Assembly: GCF_019749255.1 (NCBI RefSeq)
Contig: NZ_JACWFH010000020.1
Location: 16,688 to 80,687 of the forward strand
DNA length: 64,000 bases
Direction: 5' to 3'
Source of the DNA: Mesobacillus maritimus
GTDB lineage: Bacteria; Bacillota; Bacilli; Bacillales; Cytobacillaceae
The notes below the pieces were generated by a model. It saw only the letters and a program-made list of their open reading frames with translations, ran no database searches and was not told the origin of the DNA. Positions 17,872 through 27,804 of the stretch are shown here, in pieces (position 1 is the first letter of the stretch; every line of letters begins with the position of its first letter). The position numbers and the translations under genes are program-made.

Positions 17872-19053
17872 TTACATAGGTAGATGGTTCGAAAATAAAG
17901 ATAACTCCCTCAACCTTGTGACAGCCTTTTCTAGTACCTCTTCGTTCTGAGTCAGCGCAATTCGCACGTAGCCTTCGCCCTCACGACCGAATGCACTTCC
18001 TGGGGTCACCACAATTCCAGCTTCATCAATTAGTAGATAAGCAAATTGAGTGGAGGTATAAGGCTTTGGTACCTTTGCCCAGACAAACATCGATGCCTTC
18101 GGTGAAGCTACTTTCCAGCCTAAATCATTTAACCCGCCCACGAATACATCTCTTCGTTGTTTATAGATGCGGCGTAACTGCTCGCTAAATTGAGAAGAAT
18201 GATTTAAAGCTGCCACTGCTGCTTTTTGTATTGGTAAAAATACGCCATAGTCGAGGTTGGATTTTAAGCGATTCAACCCATTAATCATTTGAGCATTGCC
18301 AACAAGATAGCCAATTCTGCAGCCGGCCATGTTAAAGCTTTTCGACAGGGAATTAAATTCAGCACCTACTTCTTTTGCTCCTTCTACTGATAAAAAACTC
18401 ATTGGCTTTTCTTCATAATAAAGCTCCGAATAGGCAAAATCATGAAGGACGACAATTTGATTTTCTTTTGCAAACTGAACGATATCCTCAAAAAATGCTT
18501 TTGTAGCCAAAGCTGGAACTGGATTTCCAGGGAAATTCAGAATCATGAGCTTGGCTTTCTCTCTAATTTCGTTAGGAATTTTACTTAAATCTGGCAAGTA
18601 GTAATTTTCTTCCCTTAACGGCATTGGATACGGGGTGGCACCGGCCAAAGCAATCCCTGCATCATAAGCTGTATACCCAGGATCTGGTACAAGAATTATG
18701 TCCCCGGGATTGGTGAACACCATCGGTAAATGAACGAGCCCATCCTGAGAGCCCATCACCGTTAACACCTCATCATCAGCATGAAGCCGAACATCGAATT
18801 GTCGAAGATAATAGTCTGTGATAGCTTGGTGAAGCTCCATGGTGCCGGTCAACGAGTATCCATATTGAGAAGGATCTTGCACATTTTTCTGTAGTTCCTC
18901 GATCACAAAATCAGGAGGCGGTAAATCAGGGCTGCCAATACTAAGGTCAATTAGATTCTTTCCTTCTTGAATTTTGCGTTTTTTATAATCTGCTAGTTCA
19001 CTAAAGATGGAAGTTTGAAAAGCATTCATTTTAGCTGACAAGGTAATATTCAA
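17872..19053 (-). CDS. Class I/II PLP aminotransferase (DapL/MtnE-like)
   Basis: A 393-residue fold-type I PLP enzyme. The Schiff-base lysine lies in SLSKSFNMAGCRIGYLVGN; the PLP aspartate and tyrosine in VLHDFAYSELYYEEKP; the N-terminal motif IDLSIGSPDLPPPDFV and GYSLTGTMELHQAI follow the aminotransferase pattern. Where most relatives read NYPNNPTGA this one has FPGNPVPALATKAFFED, keeping the key asparagine. Best candidates are LL-diaminopimelate aminotransferase-like or aromatic/methionine-salvage-type enzymes; the substrate cannot be assigned. Monocistronic, convergent to the monooxygenase-esterase gene. Confidence 0.85.
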   Translation of the reverse strand: MNITLSAKMNAFQTSIFSELADYKKRKIQEGKNLIDLSIGSPDLPPPDFVIEELQKNVQDPSQYGYSLTGTMELHQAITDYYLRQFDVRLHADDEVLTVMGSQDGLVHLPMVFTNPGDIILVPDPGYTAYDAGIALAGATPYPMPLREENYYLPDLSKIPNEIREKAKLMILNFPGNPVPALATKAFFEDIVQFAKENQIVVLHDFAYSELYYEEKPMSFLSVEGAKEVGAEFNSLSKSFNMAGCRIGYLVGNAQMINGLNRLKSNLDYGVFLPIQKAAVAALNHSSQFSEQLRRIYKQRRDVFVGGLNDLGWKVASPKASMFVWAKVPKPYTSTQFAYLLIDEAGIVVTPGSAFGREGEGYVRIALTQNEEVLEKAVTRLRELSLFSNHLPM

Positions 19054-19245
19054 AACGAAACCGCTCCCTATATTAAATAATCAGAATTATGTATATACTA
19101 ATTTTATCACATATCCTTGTGTCTGACCCCCGGGATTGGAATGTGTTTTCTTACTGCGGGATAGGAAAACGAGGTGGATTCCTAGACATTCGTCTTCTGT
19201 TCGTTTTACGATAATGGGAGAGAGAGTTGGAAAGGGTGAAGATAA

Positions 19246-19896
19246 ATGAAAGTACTCATTGTTGGCGCAAATGGCCAAATTGGAAAACATCTAGTTTCAT
19301 TCATTCAAAACCATGATGATTTGGAAGCAAGGGCAATGATTCGTAACCAGGAGCAAGCTTTCTTTTTTGAAAATCTAGGTGCTGAAACAGTCGTGGTGGA
19401 CCTGGAACAAGACATCGAACCGATTGCGAAAGCAGCTGAAGGAGTCGATGCGATTGTCTTTACAGCAGGGTCTGGAGGACATACGGGGAAAGATAAAACG
19501 ATTATGGTTGACTTGGACGGTGCTGTGAAAACGATTGAAGCAGCGAAGCAGGCTGGCGTGAAGCGGTTTATTATGATTAGTTCATTCGACACAAGACGTG
19601 AAGCCATCCAGGCAGCGCCTCCGAGCTTTGCTCCCTATGTTGCAGCAAAGCATTATGCGGACGAGTGGTTAAAATCCACAGAATTGGATTATACGATTAT
19701 CCATCCTGGAGCCCTTACAAATGAGAAGGGTACGGGTCAAGTTGAGGTAGCCTTTGAAGTGGGAAGAAATGAAATTCCTCGTGAAGATGTCGCAAGTGTC
19801 ATTGTTGCATGCTTAGAAAATGAGAAAACAATTAGCAAGGAATTTCAGGTTGTGACTGGTACAAAGGGGATCAAGGATGCAATTGATTCACTTTAG
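19246..19896 (+). CDS. NAD(P)-binding atypical SDR (YhfK-like)
   Basis: A 216-residue protein with an N-terminal Rossmann fold, KVLIVGANGQIGKHLVSFIQ, then VDAIVFTAGSGGHTGKDKT and KRFIMISSFDTRREA. The YxxxK pair is placed in PYVAAKHYADEWLKSTELDY, and the late IIHPGALTNEKGTGQVEV is typical of the atypical SDR5/NmrA-like group to which B. subtilis YhfK belongs. It probably acts in redox or stress response; substrate unknown. ATG 19246 has the SD GAAAGGGTGAAG. A perfect terminator follows, so it is monocistronic. Confidence 0.85.
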   Translation: MKVLIVGANGQIGKHLVSFIQNHDDLEARAMIRNQEQAFFFENLGAETVVVDLEQDIEPIAKAAEGVDAIVFTAGSGGHTGKDKTIMVDLDGAVKTIEAAKQAGVKRFIMISSFDTRREAIQAAPPSFAPYVAAKHYADEWLKSTELDYTIIHPGALTNEKGTGQVEVAFEVGRNEIPREDVASVIVACLENEKTISKEFQVVTGTKGIKDAIDSL

Positions 19897-19924
19897 GATT
19901 GTATGACGAACCTCAATTTAATTG

Positions 19925-19968
19925 AAACACTCCCAATTGTTGAAAATCAACGCTTGGGAGTGTTTTTA
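19925..19968 (+). terminator. Intrinsic terminator after the SDR gene
   Basis: AACACTCCCAA and TTGGGAGTGTT form an 11-bp perfect stem followed by TTTAG. The remaining gap to 20211 holds no gene that I can support. Confidence 0.85.
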
Positions 19969-20211
19969 GTTTTTAACGAAAAACTTGAGAATAGAAAGGG
20001 AGTAATATTAGTTTTTATCGACATCCACATATGGTGTTCGGGGTTTTTTTAGGGTCGAAAAATGGTCATTTTTAATATATGAAATGATTCTATTCCTTTT
20101 TGTTATATATGTTAACTTTTGGTACTTCTTACAAAAGACTGGTTATCAAGTTTTATCAGAGTATAATAAAAAAAGTTGATTGCTCGACACAAACATAAAG
20201 GGGGAAGATAG

Positions 20212-21678
20212 ATGTTTAAGAAGATTAAAGAATTATTAACTATCAACAAAACCCTAGCAGAAAGAGAATCCTACCTTGCTGAACTTGAAAGTAAAGTGAA
20301 AGATAGAGAGCAATTATTTGAGAAAACCGTAACGGAAGCTAGACAATCTGTACTAGAAGAATCTTCGCAAATCATAGCTAAGGCTAAAGAGGAAGCAAAT
20401 AATTATATAAAGAACGCAGAAAATGAGAATGCAGAGCTCGCATTAAAAATAGCAAAGCTTGGCCAAGAGGCGGAGGAAGCAGAAGCTCTTTTGGACAAGA
20501 AGCAAAAAGAATGGAAAAGAATTGAGAATGGTGCTAAAAAGCTAAAAGCGGAAACGGGTGGAATTAAAAGACTGATTGAAAACTTTCCAGTAGCTGTTGA
20601 TTTTAAAATAGTAGAGTCAGAATTAGCAGAATTAGAAGCAGCTCTTGGTGACGGGATCTATGGAACAATTGTAAAACTCAATCTTCATCATAATGATTCC
20701 AAAGCTCTAAGAAAAGAAATGACAGCGAATAATCGAGATATTAAAAAATTAGTAGAGAGCTATGAAGCTAGATATACAACGAAAGCAAACAAGACCATCT
20801 ACCAGTTAATGGTTATCGGACTTCAAGCAGAGCTACAAAACATCTTATATACATTGAGCTACACAAATTTAGATAAGGCCATTTCTAGTGCCAAAACTCT
20901 TACTCAAAAATACTTAACGATTTGCGGAAATGGAAATGCAAATATCTTACCAACCGTTACTCGATTCATTCAAGAGTTAGAGCCGTTATTTGAAAATGCA
21001 ATTCAAATTGAATACAAGTATTATATTCAAAAAGAAAAAGAGAAAGAAGAGCAACGCCAAATCCGTGAACAAATGCGTCAAGAAGCGGAGGAACAACGCT
21101 TGCTTGAACAAGAGAGAAAGAAGATAGAAAAAGAAGAAGAAAAGTATCTTAATGAAATTGAGAAAAACAAAGAGCTTCTTAGTAAGGAAAGTGATGCAGA
21201 GAAAATCGCTCTACTGGAGGCAAGATTAAAGGAATTAAATGAAATGGTCGAAAACCTAGAAGAGAAAAAAGATGAGATCGTAAAACGTGCAAACGGTAAG
21301 GCAGGTTATGTTTACGTCATCTCCAATCTTGGTTCGTTTGGTGAAAGTATGTTTAAAGTCGGAATGACGCGCAGGTTAAATCCATTGGATCGGATTGATG
21401 AATTGGGTGATGCCTCTGTTCCGTTTAAATTTGATATTCATGCGATGATTTTTAGTGAAAATGCAGTTGGCTTAGAGCAAAAGATGCATGAAATCCTAAA
21501 TGAGCAACGTGTAAATAAAATCAACCAAAGAAAAGAATTTTTCTATGCCGATGTAGATATTCTTGAAACCCTCGTACAAGACATTGAACCAACGGCAGAG
21601 TTTACGCGCACGATGAAGGCAGAGGAATATCGTCAGAGCTTAAGTGTAAAAGAAGAAAAACAATTGGTCGCAGTTTAA
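20212..21678 (+). CDS. DUF4041 coiled-coil protein with C-terminal MUG113 (GIY-YIG-like) domain
   Basis: A 488-residue protein. Residues 1-120 and 275-365 are highly charged coiled coil rich in E, K and Q; between them lies a DUF4041-type helical region (KLNLHHNDSKALRKEMTANN). The C-terminal 110 residues read GYVYVISNLGSFGESMFKVG then MTRRLNPLDRIDELGDASVP, the T5orf172/MUG113 branch of the GIY-YIG nuclease-like superfamily. This architecture is frequent in phages and scattered bacterial genomes, often as a lone gene. A nuclease or DNA-associated role is plausible but unproven. The SD is GGGGGAAG and ATG 20212 gives MFKKIKELL. Codon use is A-rich compared with the neighbours, which may indicate transfer. 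Confidence 0.8.
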   Translation: MFKKIKELLTINKTLAERESYLAELESKVKDREQLFEKTVTEARQSVLEESSQIIAKAKEEANNYIKNAENENAELALKIAKLGQEAEEAEALLDKKQKEWKRIENGAKKLKAETGGIKRLIENFPVAVDFKIVESELAELEAALGDGIYGTIVKLNLHHNDSKALRKEMTANNRDIKKLVESYEARYTTKANKTIYQLMVIGLQAELQNILYTLSYTNLDKAISSAKTLTQKYLTICGNGNANILPTVTRFIQELEPLFENAIQIEYKYYIQKEKEKEEQRQIREQMRQEAEEQRLLEQERKKIEKEEEKYLNEIEKNKELLSKESDAEKIALLEARLKELNEMVENLEEKKDEIVKRANGKAGYVYVISNLGSFGESMFKVGMTRRLNPLDRIDELGDASVPFKFDIHAMIFSENAVGLEQKMHEILNEQRVNKINQRKEFFYADVDILETLVQDIEPTAEFTRTMKAEEYRQSLSVKEEKQLVAV

Positions 21679-21850
21679 TCACTCGACCCCTTTTTAGCCT
21701 TTTCAGGAGCAGTTACTCTTGGGGAGGCTTTTTTTAGTGGAATTATTGAAAATTGATGGGACTATGCTTGAAGGATAAAATGAAGGAGGAACGAAAGATT
21801 TTATAGGTAAACAGATTGCTAGGTGAAGGCAGAATAAAAAGGAGATACAT

Positions 21851-22915
21851 ATGTTCAATCAAAAAAGAATACGAGATTACGGAGTCAAAATCGGAGTATT
21901 AGAACCAGGAATACATAATGCGATTACCGATGTGGAAGGAGTTACCGTGGGTCATGTGACCCTGAGCGAAAAAGACAAACAAACAGGAGTCACAGCCATT
22001 CTACCGCATCAAGGAAATATATTTAAAGAAAAATTGATAGCGTCTAGCCATGTTATTAATGGATTTGGGAAAACGATGGGGACCATCCAAATGGCAGAGT
22101 TAGGTACATTAGAAACTCCAATTCTTTTAACAAATACTCTGAATGTAGGTATTGCGGCAGATACATTGATTGATTACATGTTAGACCAGAATCCTGAAAT
22201 TGGCCGAACAACAGGGACCGTTAATCCTGTTGTTGCGGAATGCAATGATATGTTTTTGAATGATGTCAGAGCAAAGCATGTAAAGTCGGAAGATTTCATT
22301 CAAGCTTTGGAAAATACCTCTGTAGAGTTTGAAGAAGGAAGTGTTGGGGCAGGTACTGGAATGCTTTGTTATTCCTTAAAAGGAGGAATTGGCAGTGCCT
22401 CACGAATGATGGAGATGTCACATGGCAAGTACACGATTGGTGTTTTAGTCTTATCCAATTTTGGCATCTTAAGTGACCTTGTCATAAACGGGAGGAAAAT
22501 CGGACAAGAGTTAAAGGAATCAATACTAGAATCATATAAAGAAGAAGATAAAGGGTCGATTATCGTGATTGTGGCGACTGATTTACCTGTAACAGAAAGA
22601 CAACTTAATCGAATCATCAAACGATCAATCACAGGGTTATCAAGAACAGGTTCGATTATCACGAACGGTAGTGGCGAGATTGTGATTGGATTTTCGACAG
22701 CACAAAAGATTCCGCATGAAAAACCTGAACACTGTTTAACGCTGAGCATTATTCATGAAGAAGAGATAGACTTGGCATTTAGAGCAGTCGGGGAAGCGAC
22801 TGAAGAGGCGGTGTTAAATTCATTGGTTACGGCCGAGTCGGTCGTCGGGCGCGATGGGAATACAAGGCCGGCTTTTAAAGATTTAATAGAAAACTTTAAC
22901 ATATCACTATTATAA
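21851..22915 (+). CDS. P1 family peptidase (DmpA/aminopeptidase-like)
   Basis: A 354-residue N-terminal-nucleophile hydrolase, related to L-aminopeptidase D-Ala-esterase/amidase DmpA. It reads RIRDYGVKIGVLEPGIHNAI then TDVEGVTVGHVTL at the N-terminus, GSVGAGTGMLCYSLKGGIGS in the middle, and KGSIIVIVATDLPVTERQLN, where the Gly-Ser bond is the expected self-cleavage site and the Ser the nucleophile of the beta chain. RTGSIITNGSGEIVIGFSTA follows as in the family. The SD AAAAGGAG is seven bases before ATG 21851. It stands alone; roles in peptide or beta-peptide turnover are possible. Confidence 0.88.
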   Translation: MFNQKRIRDYGVKIGVLEPGIHNAITDVEGVTVGHVTLSEKDKQTGVTAILPHQGNIFKEKLIASSHVINGFGKTMGTIQMAELGTLETPILLTNTLNVGIAADTLIDYMLDQNPEIGRTTGTVNPVVAECNDMFLNDVRAKHVKSEDFIQALENTSVEFEEGSVGAGTGMLCYSLKGGIGSASRMMEMSHGKYTIGVLVLSNFGILSDLVINGRKIGQELKESILESYKEEDKGSIIVIVATDLPVTERQLNRIIKRSITGLSRTGSIITNGSGEIVIGFSTAQKIPHEKPEHCLTLSIIHEEEIDLAFRAVGEATEEAVLNSLVTAESVVGRDGNTRPAFKDLIENFNISLL

Positions 22916-23118
22916 AAAAACTTGTGATAATCCTTTCTTGTTCCAGAAGACTGCGTTGAGTTAAGGTCAAGATAAAAATTGAGGATAAGGCAGTCAAACA
23001 AGTACAGGTTCTTCCTTGCGTCACAAAAAATAGGCTAGAAGTATTCTGACTTCCCACAGCTAATGGTTTATAATTTATTTGAGTAATCTAAAATTTTGTG
23101 CCATTAGGGGCGATGAAG

Positions 23119-23691
23119 ATGAGTAAAAACATATTAGTAGCTATCCTGTGTTTAGCGTTAGTTGGTGTCATGTATTTTGGAGTATTCCGTCCTACAAAGT
23201 CTGCTAATACAACAGCTATTTTAACGATTCCATCTACATCCCTTGAAGAAAGCATTTGTGAAAACGTGACTGCACAATTTGGCGATTGTAAAAAAATTCT
23301 TTTGTTTGATAACCACTCAAAGTTGGTTTTTGCACAAAGTAGTTCAGGAATTGTCCCTGTGCTGACAAACAGTGAGTTTACGGAAATGAAAAAGTTTATC
23401 TCTCCAATGATGGATTTCCAAGAGTTCCGTGAGGAGAAAGTGGAGAGAGGACATTTAGATTGGCGCGTGAATAATCATGTTCAAAAGGATTTTTCTCTCA
23501 TTTACGGTTTTGCCGAAGACGATGTGAAGACAATCGTAATTAACAGTGAAGGCAATGTTCAGCCGAACAGATTTTATGTACATGATAACTTGTGGGTTTG
23601 GTATGCGGTTATCCCTAAAGATAAAGTGGAATTGCCAGTAGAGGTAATGGCTTATGATGATAACGGGCAAAAGATTAACGGAGGAGAATAA
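23119..23691 (+). CDS. Hypothetical protein with N-terminal membrane anchor
   Basis: About 190 residues. MSKNILVAILCLALVGVMYF is a signal-anchor or signal peptide without a lipobox cysteine; the rest is soluble and would lie outside the membrane. A cysteine pair (ESICENVTAQFGDCKKILLF) may form a disulfide. I do not recognise the family. The frame is open to GTG 23098, but ATG 23119 lies eight bases from AGGGG and gives the cleanest N-terminus. A TATAAT-like box stands at about 23070. A strong terminator follows, so it is monocistronic. Confidence 0.65.
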   Translation: MSKNILVAILCLALVGVMYFGVFRPTKSANTTAILTIPSTSLEESICENVTAQFGDCKKILLFDNHSKLVFAQSSSGIVPVLTNSEFTEMKKFISPMMDFQEFREEKVERGHLDWRVNNHVQKDFSLIYGFAEDDVKTIVINSEGNVQPNRFYVHDNLWVWYAVIPKDKVELPVEVMAYDDNGQKINGGE

Positions 23692-23730
23692 GACTTTATA
23701 AACGAATTGCAATTTAAGAAAGAACAGCGA

Positions 23731-23791
23731 AAAGATAGCTTGGACGCAGAGAACAAGGTTCCTGATTCCAAGCTATTTCTGGTTTGTTTTT
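23731..23791 (+). terminator. Intrinsic terminator between convergent genes
   Basis: ATAGCTTGGA and TCCAAGCTAT pair around a loop of about 22 bases, followed by TTCTGGTTTGTTTTT. It ends just before the stop codon of the convergent aldo/keto reductase. Confidence 0.75.
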
Positions 23792-23792
23792 A

Positions 23793-24737
23793 TTAGCTTA
23801 AGATATCTTCAATCTTTTGAATGACTTCTTGTGATAATTCAATATCAACCGCTTTTACATTTTCTTCGATCTGACTAGGCTTACTTGCGCCGACTAAGGT
23901 ACTTGCAATATTTGGCTGTCTTAAGATCCACGCCAATGCCAGACCAGATAACGGTACGTCTAATTCCTTGGCGATTCCTTCCAACTGTTGGACTTTGTTT
24001 AGGATATCTTCTTGCAAAAATCCTTGGATGAATTGGTTAATCGACTGGTTTGCGGCACGGCTGTTTTCTGGAATTTTATTTCCTTTGTATTTACCAGTTA
24101 AAACACCTTGTGCCAGTGGAGAGAAAACAACTTGACCAACACCGTATTTTTCACTAACTGGAATCACTTCTTTTTCAATATAACGGTGGAACATGTTGTA
24201 TTGTGGTTGGTTAACGACGATTCGGTCTAAAAGATATTTATCGGCAACACGCATCGCTTCCTCGATTTGGGCGGCAGTCCATTCACTCACACCGGCATAT
24301 AAAATTTTCCCTTGTCGTACCAAATCGTCAATTGTCCTTAGTGTTTCTTCAACAGGTGTTTCCGGGTCGTAGCGGTGGCAATAGAAGATATCGACATAAT
24401 CTAAATCCATGCGCTTTAAGCTAGCTTCAACCTGCTCTCTTACATGCTTTCTCGAAAGTCCACGATCATTTGGTCCCTCACCCATTGGCCAAAAAGCTTT
24501 TGTCGTAATCACGTAAGACTCACGATTATAAGATTTCAGCGCTTTTGCCATCACACGCTCTGCTTCCCCACGTCCATACATGTTGGCAGAATCAAAAAAG
24601 TTAATACCCAATTCATAGGCTTTATGTATAATTTCCTCGGCAGTATGGTCTCCTACAGATTCCCCGTAAGTTAACCAGCTACCTAAGCTAACCTCGCTTA
24701 CCTTAAGTCCGCTTCTACCTAAATTTCTGTATTTCAT
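23793..24737 (-). CDS. Aldo/keto reductase
   Basis: A 314-residue NADPH-dependent reductase with the (beta/alpha)8 fold. It starts MKYRNLGRSGLKVSEVSLGS. The catalytic tetrad is visible as Asp in NFFDSANMYG with its Tyr, Lys in YVITTKAFW and His in DIFYCHRYD. Cofactor segments NQPQYNMFHR and TLVGASKPSQIEENVKA are in place. It resembles the Kv-beta/YghZ/MgrA branch (AKR6/14), which reduces aldehydes such as methylglyoxal. The SD is GGAG before ATG 24737. No operon partner; substrate uncertain. Confidence 0.9.
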   Translation of the reverse strand: MKYRNLGRSGLKVSEVSLGSWLTYGESVGDHTAEEIIHKAYELGINFFDSANMYGRGEAERVMAKALKSYNRESYVITTKAFWPMGEGPNDRGLSRKHVREQVEASLKRMDLDYVDIFYCHRYDPETPVEETLRTIDDLVRQGKILYAGVSEWTAAQIEEAMRVADKYLLDRIVVNQPQYNMFHRYIEKEVIPVSEKYGVGQVVFSPLAQGVLTGKYKGNKIPENSRAANQSINQFIQGFLQEDILNKVQQLEGIAKELDVPLSGLALAWILRQPNIASTLVGASKPSQIEENVKAVDIELSQEVIQKIEDILS

Positions 24738-25134
24738 CGTTTCATCTCCAATCGTTTAAATGTTTTACAGCTTTACTTTCTTCATTTAAAAAAAGCTGAT
24801 TTTTTCAAAAGGTGTCTCTAAAATGAGTATATGCCTTCTATTGTTTGGATTCAATTTCTGAGGTTATCTAGCAAGGATTAGGGAAAATAGTATGGTTCTT
24901 TATTATAGGTGATCGTTTTGAGTTGGGTAATTTCAACTACTTCATTGATTAACAACACTATGTGCTAAATTCAAATACCAAGACTTGAGCGCTCGTCCGC
25001 TTTACTTATTTATTGTCTTAATTGTACTCGATCTATGATGTTTAGGAATTAATACATAAAGAAGTTTTTTTATGTTTGCATTGTAAAATCATGGATGTGT
25101 AGCGAAAAATAAACTTCGATCAAGTGTGGGTTTT

Positions 25135-25174
25135 AAACGAACGATAATTCGGTTTGTTAAGTTTATTGTTCGTT
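25135..25174. promoter_or_regulatory. Inverted repeat upstream of purT, PurR-box-like
   Basis: AAACGAAC at 25135-25142 and GTTCGTT at 25168-25174 are inverted and lie 81-121 bases before the purT start. B. subtilis PurR boxes are two inverted elements with a CGAAC core a similar distance apart, so PurR control is plausible. The remainder of the 24738-25255 gap shows no gene. Confidence 0.45.
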
Positions 25175-25255
25175 AAAAATAAAATAAAACCTTGAAACAA
25201 GTCGGATTATAAGATATTATAACCAAAAAGGCAAACAATGAGAGGTGTTCAAGTT

Positions 25256-26440
25256 GTGTGTTATCCAAAGAAAGTGATGTTACTTGGTTCAGGTGAACTT
25301 GGCAAAGAGGTAATCCTCGAGGCTCAGCGTCTTGGAATTGAGACGATTGCGGTTGACCGTTATGAGCATGCTCCGGCTATGCAAGTCGCGCATCGTTCAT
25401 ATGTCGTGGACATGCTTGATGGAGATGAACTGCGTAAAATCATAGAAAAAGAGAAACCAGATTTTGTGGTTCCTGAAATTGAGGCCATTGCAACGGAAAC
25501 CTTACTTGAACTTGAGAACGAAGGTTTTCATATCGTTCCAACAGCAAAAGCGGTAAACCTGACAATGGACAGAGAAGGCATCCGTCGTTTGGCCAGCGAA
25601 GAACTGGGTCTGCCAACTGCAAAGTATGCTTTTGCTAATAATCTTGAGGAATTAAAAGAGGCTGTAAGGGAAATTGGTGTACCTTGTGTAATCAAACCAA
25701 TCATGAGCTCTTCGGGAAAAGGACAAAGTGTTTGTCGTTCCCTTGCTGTGGTTGAACAGTCTTGGAATCAAGCCATTACGGGTAGCAGAGCCAATAAAAA
25801 CCGTGTAATTGTAGAAGAGTTCGTTCATTTTGATTCTGAAATTACCTTATTAACGGTCCGTTCAAGTTCTGGAACTTCCTTCTGTGCTCCAATTGGGCAT
25901 GTGCAAAAAGATGGAGATTATATTGAATCCTGGCAACCGCACGAGATGTCTGAGGAACAACTCCTTGAGGCGCAGACTGTTGCAAAAACAATCACCGATG
26001 CACTGGGCGGTTATGGATTGTTTGGAGTCGAGCTATTTCTTTCTGCTTCAGGTGTTTATTTTAGTGAAGTATCACCGCGCCCACATGATACGGGAATGGT
26101 GACGATGGCAACACAAGATTTGTCTGAGTTTGCGTTACATATTAGAGCGATATTAGGCTATCCGGTTCCACAAGTTCAGCTTTTGAAATCTGGTGCTAGT
26201 CATACGATTAAAGCGACTGAGGAAAGCAAGGATTTCGAAGTGACTGGAATTTCGGAAAGTTTATCTGTCCAGAATACCCAGATTCGAGTGTTCGGAAAAC
26301 CGGAAACAAAAATCGGTCGACGAATGGCGGTCGTATTAAGCAATGGAGATTCAGTTACAGAAGCAAGGCAAAAAGCGGAACTAGCGGCTTCTAAAGTTGG
26401 GATTAAGTATGAGAACACGTTTAGGAAAACAAACAACTAG
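25256..26440 (+). CDS. purT: Formate-dependent phosphoribosylglycinamide formyltransferase (PurT)
   Basis: Makes formyl-GAR from GAR, formate and ATP in de novo purine synthesis. The ATP-grasp enzyme has [20 protein letters not shown] at the N-terminus, [34 protein letters not shown] (ATP binding) and [16 protein letters not shown] (metal/ATP site). The frame opens at ATG 25238, but AGAGGTG at 25241-25247 lies inside that version; GTG 25256 is eight bases from it and gives MetCysTyrProLysLys, the expected N-terminus, about 394 residues. An inverted CGAAC repeat upstream suggests PurR control. A transporter gene follows after 25 bp. Confidence 0.93.
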   Translation: MCYPKKVMLLGSGELGKEVILEAQRLGIETIAVDRYEHAPAMQVAHRSYVVDMLDGDELRKIIEKEKPDFVVPEIEAIATETLLELENEGFHIVPTAKAVNLTMDREGIRRLASEELGLPTAKYAFANNLEELKEAVREIGVPCVIKPIMSSSGKGQSVCRSLAVVEQSWNQAITGSRANKNRVIVEEFVHFDSEITLLTVRSSSGTSFCAPIGHVQKDGDYIESWQPHEMSEEQLLEAQTVAKTITDALGGYGLFGVELFLSASGVYFSEVSPRPHDTGMVTMATQDLSEFALHIRAILGYPVPQVQLLKSGASHTIKATEESKDFEVTGISESLSVQNTQIRVFGKPETKIGRRMAVVLSNGDSVTEARQKAELAASKVGIKYENTFRKTNN

Positions 26441-26465
26441 ACAAAGAAGAAAGAGGGATGGAAGG

Positions 26466-27731
26466 ATGCAGACAAAAAATCGATGGTTAATCGCTCTATC
26501 AGCAGTTGGGATTCATCTTTCAATTGGCTCCGTTTATGCTTGGAGTGTGTTTACTAAACCTCTTCAACAACAGATGGGCTGGGGGTTGAAGGAAATTTCC
26601 TTTACCTTTAGCTTGGCTATTCTTTTTCTTGGTTTATCAGCAGCGTTTCTAGGTCATTTTGTCGAGAAATTTGGGCCGCGAGCAGCGGGAACCTTAAGTG
26701 CACTGTTTTTTGGTACAGGAGTTGCTGGGGCAGGGGTAGCAATTCAGATGGAATCCTTGCTATTACTCTATGTTTTTTATGGGATGATTGCTGGAATAGG
26801 GTTAGGCGTCGGCTATATCACGCCTGTTTCAACGTTGGTCAAGTGGTTCCCTGATAGGAGAGGACTGGCAACAGGACTTGCAATTATGGGATTTGGCTTT
26901 GCTTCCATGATCGCGAGCCCGATTATGAATTATTTAATAGAAACATATGGAATTTCCAGTACTTTCTATATTCTTGGTGCTTCTTATTTCGTTATTATCT
27001 TTTGTTCTGCTCAGTACCTTGCACCTCCGAAAGAAGGATGGGTACCGAAAGGCATGCTGGAAGCAGGTAAAACCACAAATAAGCGGAAGTTGAAAGAAGA
27101 CTTACGTCAGTTAACGGCCAATGAAGCAGTTAGGACGAGACAGTTTTGGGCTTTATGGGTGATGTTATTTATCAATATTACGTGTGGAATTGCCATTCTT
27201 GCGGTTGCCTCACCGATGGCACAAGAACTAGTCGGAATGTCCGCAGCTGGGGCAGCGACAATGGTCGGAATCATGGGCTTATTTAATGGAGGAGGAAGAA
27301 TTGCTTGGGCAACCATTTCTGATTACATCGGTAGACCCAATGTTTATACATTGTTTTTCATTTTTCAAGTTGTCGCCTTTTTCTTCCTTCCAAACCTTAC
27401 TGTTGGACTGTTATTCTCAGTTACGGTTTACTTGATCATGACCTGTTACGGAGGGGGATTTTCTTCAATCCCTGCTTATATCGGTGATTTGTTTGGAACA
27501 AAGCAACTTGGAGCCATTCATGGATATATTTTGACCGCTTGGGCTGCGGCCGGTTTAGCTGGTCCTATCTTCGTATCCTGGGTAAGGGAAACAACCGGAA
27601 GCTACCAAGGGACCTTGGTCATTTTTTCGGGAATTTTCATTATAGCACTAGCAGTATCACTCCTGATTCGTCTAGATATTAAGAGATTAAGAGAGGACAA
27701 TTCGAAGAAACTCATTCAAAATGCTGGGTAG
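26466..27731 (+). CDS. MFS transporter of the oxalate/formate antiporter (OFA) family
   Basis: A 421-residue, roughly 12-helix secondary transporter. The N-terminus NRWLIALSAVGIHLSIGSVY is the OFA hallmark and is followed by AWSVFTKPLQQQMGW. GLGVGYITPVSTLVKWFPDR and CYGGGFSSIPAYIGDLFGTK are further family motifs. The frame is open further upstream, but ATG 26466 carries the SD (GAGGGATGGAAGG) and the proper N-terminus. It starts 25 bp after purT, probably in one transcript. The coupling to the formate-using PurT is suggestive of formate or oxalate supply, but OFA proteins also carry other monocarboxylates. Confidence 0.85.
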   Translation: MQTKNRWLIALSAVGIHLSIGSVYAWSVFTKPLQQQMGWGLKEISFTFSLAILFLGLSAAFLGHFVEKFGPRAAGTLSALFFGTGVAGAGVAIQMESLLLLYVFYGMIAGIGLGVGYITPVSTLVKWFPDRRGLATGLAIMGFGFASMIASPIMNYLIETYGISSTFYILGASYFVIIFCSAQYLAPPKEGWVPKGMLEAGKTTNKRKLKEDLRQLTANEAVRTRQFWALWVMLFINITCGIAILAVASPMAQELVGMSAAGAATMVGIMGLFNGGGRIAWATISDYIGRPNVYTLFFIFQVVAFFFLPNLTVGLLFSVTVYLIMTCYGGGFSSIPAYIGDLFGTKQLGAIHGYILTAWAAAGLAGPIFVSWVRETTGSYQGTLVIFSGIFIIALAVSLLIRLDIKRLREDNSKKLIQNAG

Positions 27732-27804
27732 GGGATCCTTTAGGGCCCATTACGGGAGAGGAACGTATTTTATCTTGTTACAATGGGATGTACATGATCA
27801 AACA

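Noticed and set aside
24738..25255. Purine riboswitch before purT
   Set aside because: I could not find the conserved three-way-junction core; only the inverted CGAAC repeat is supported.
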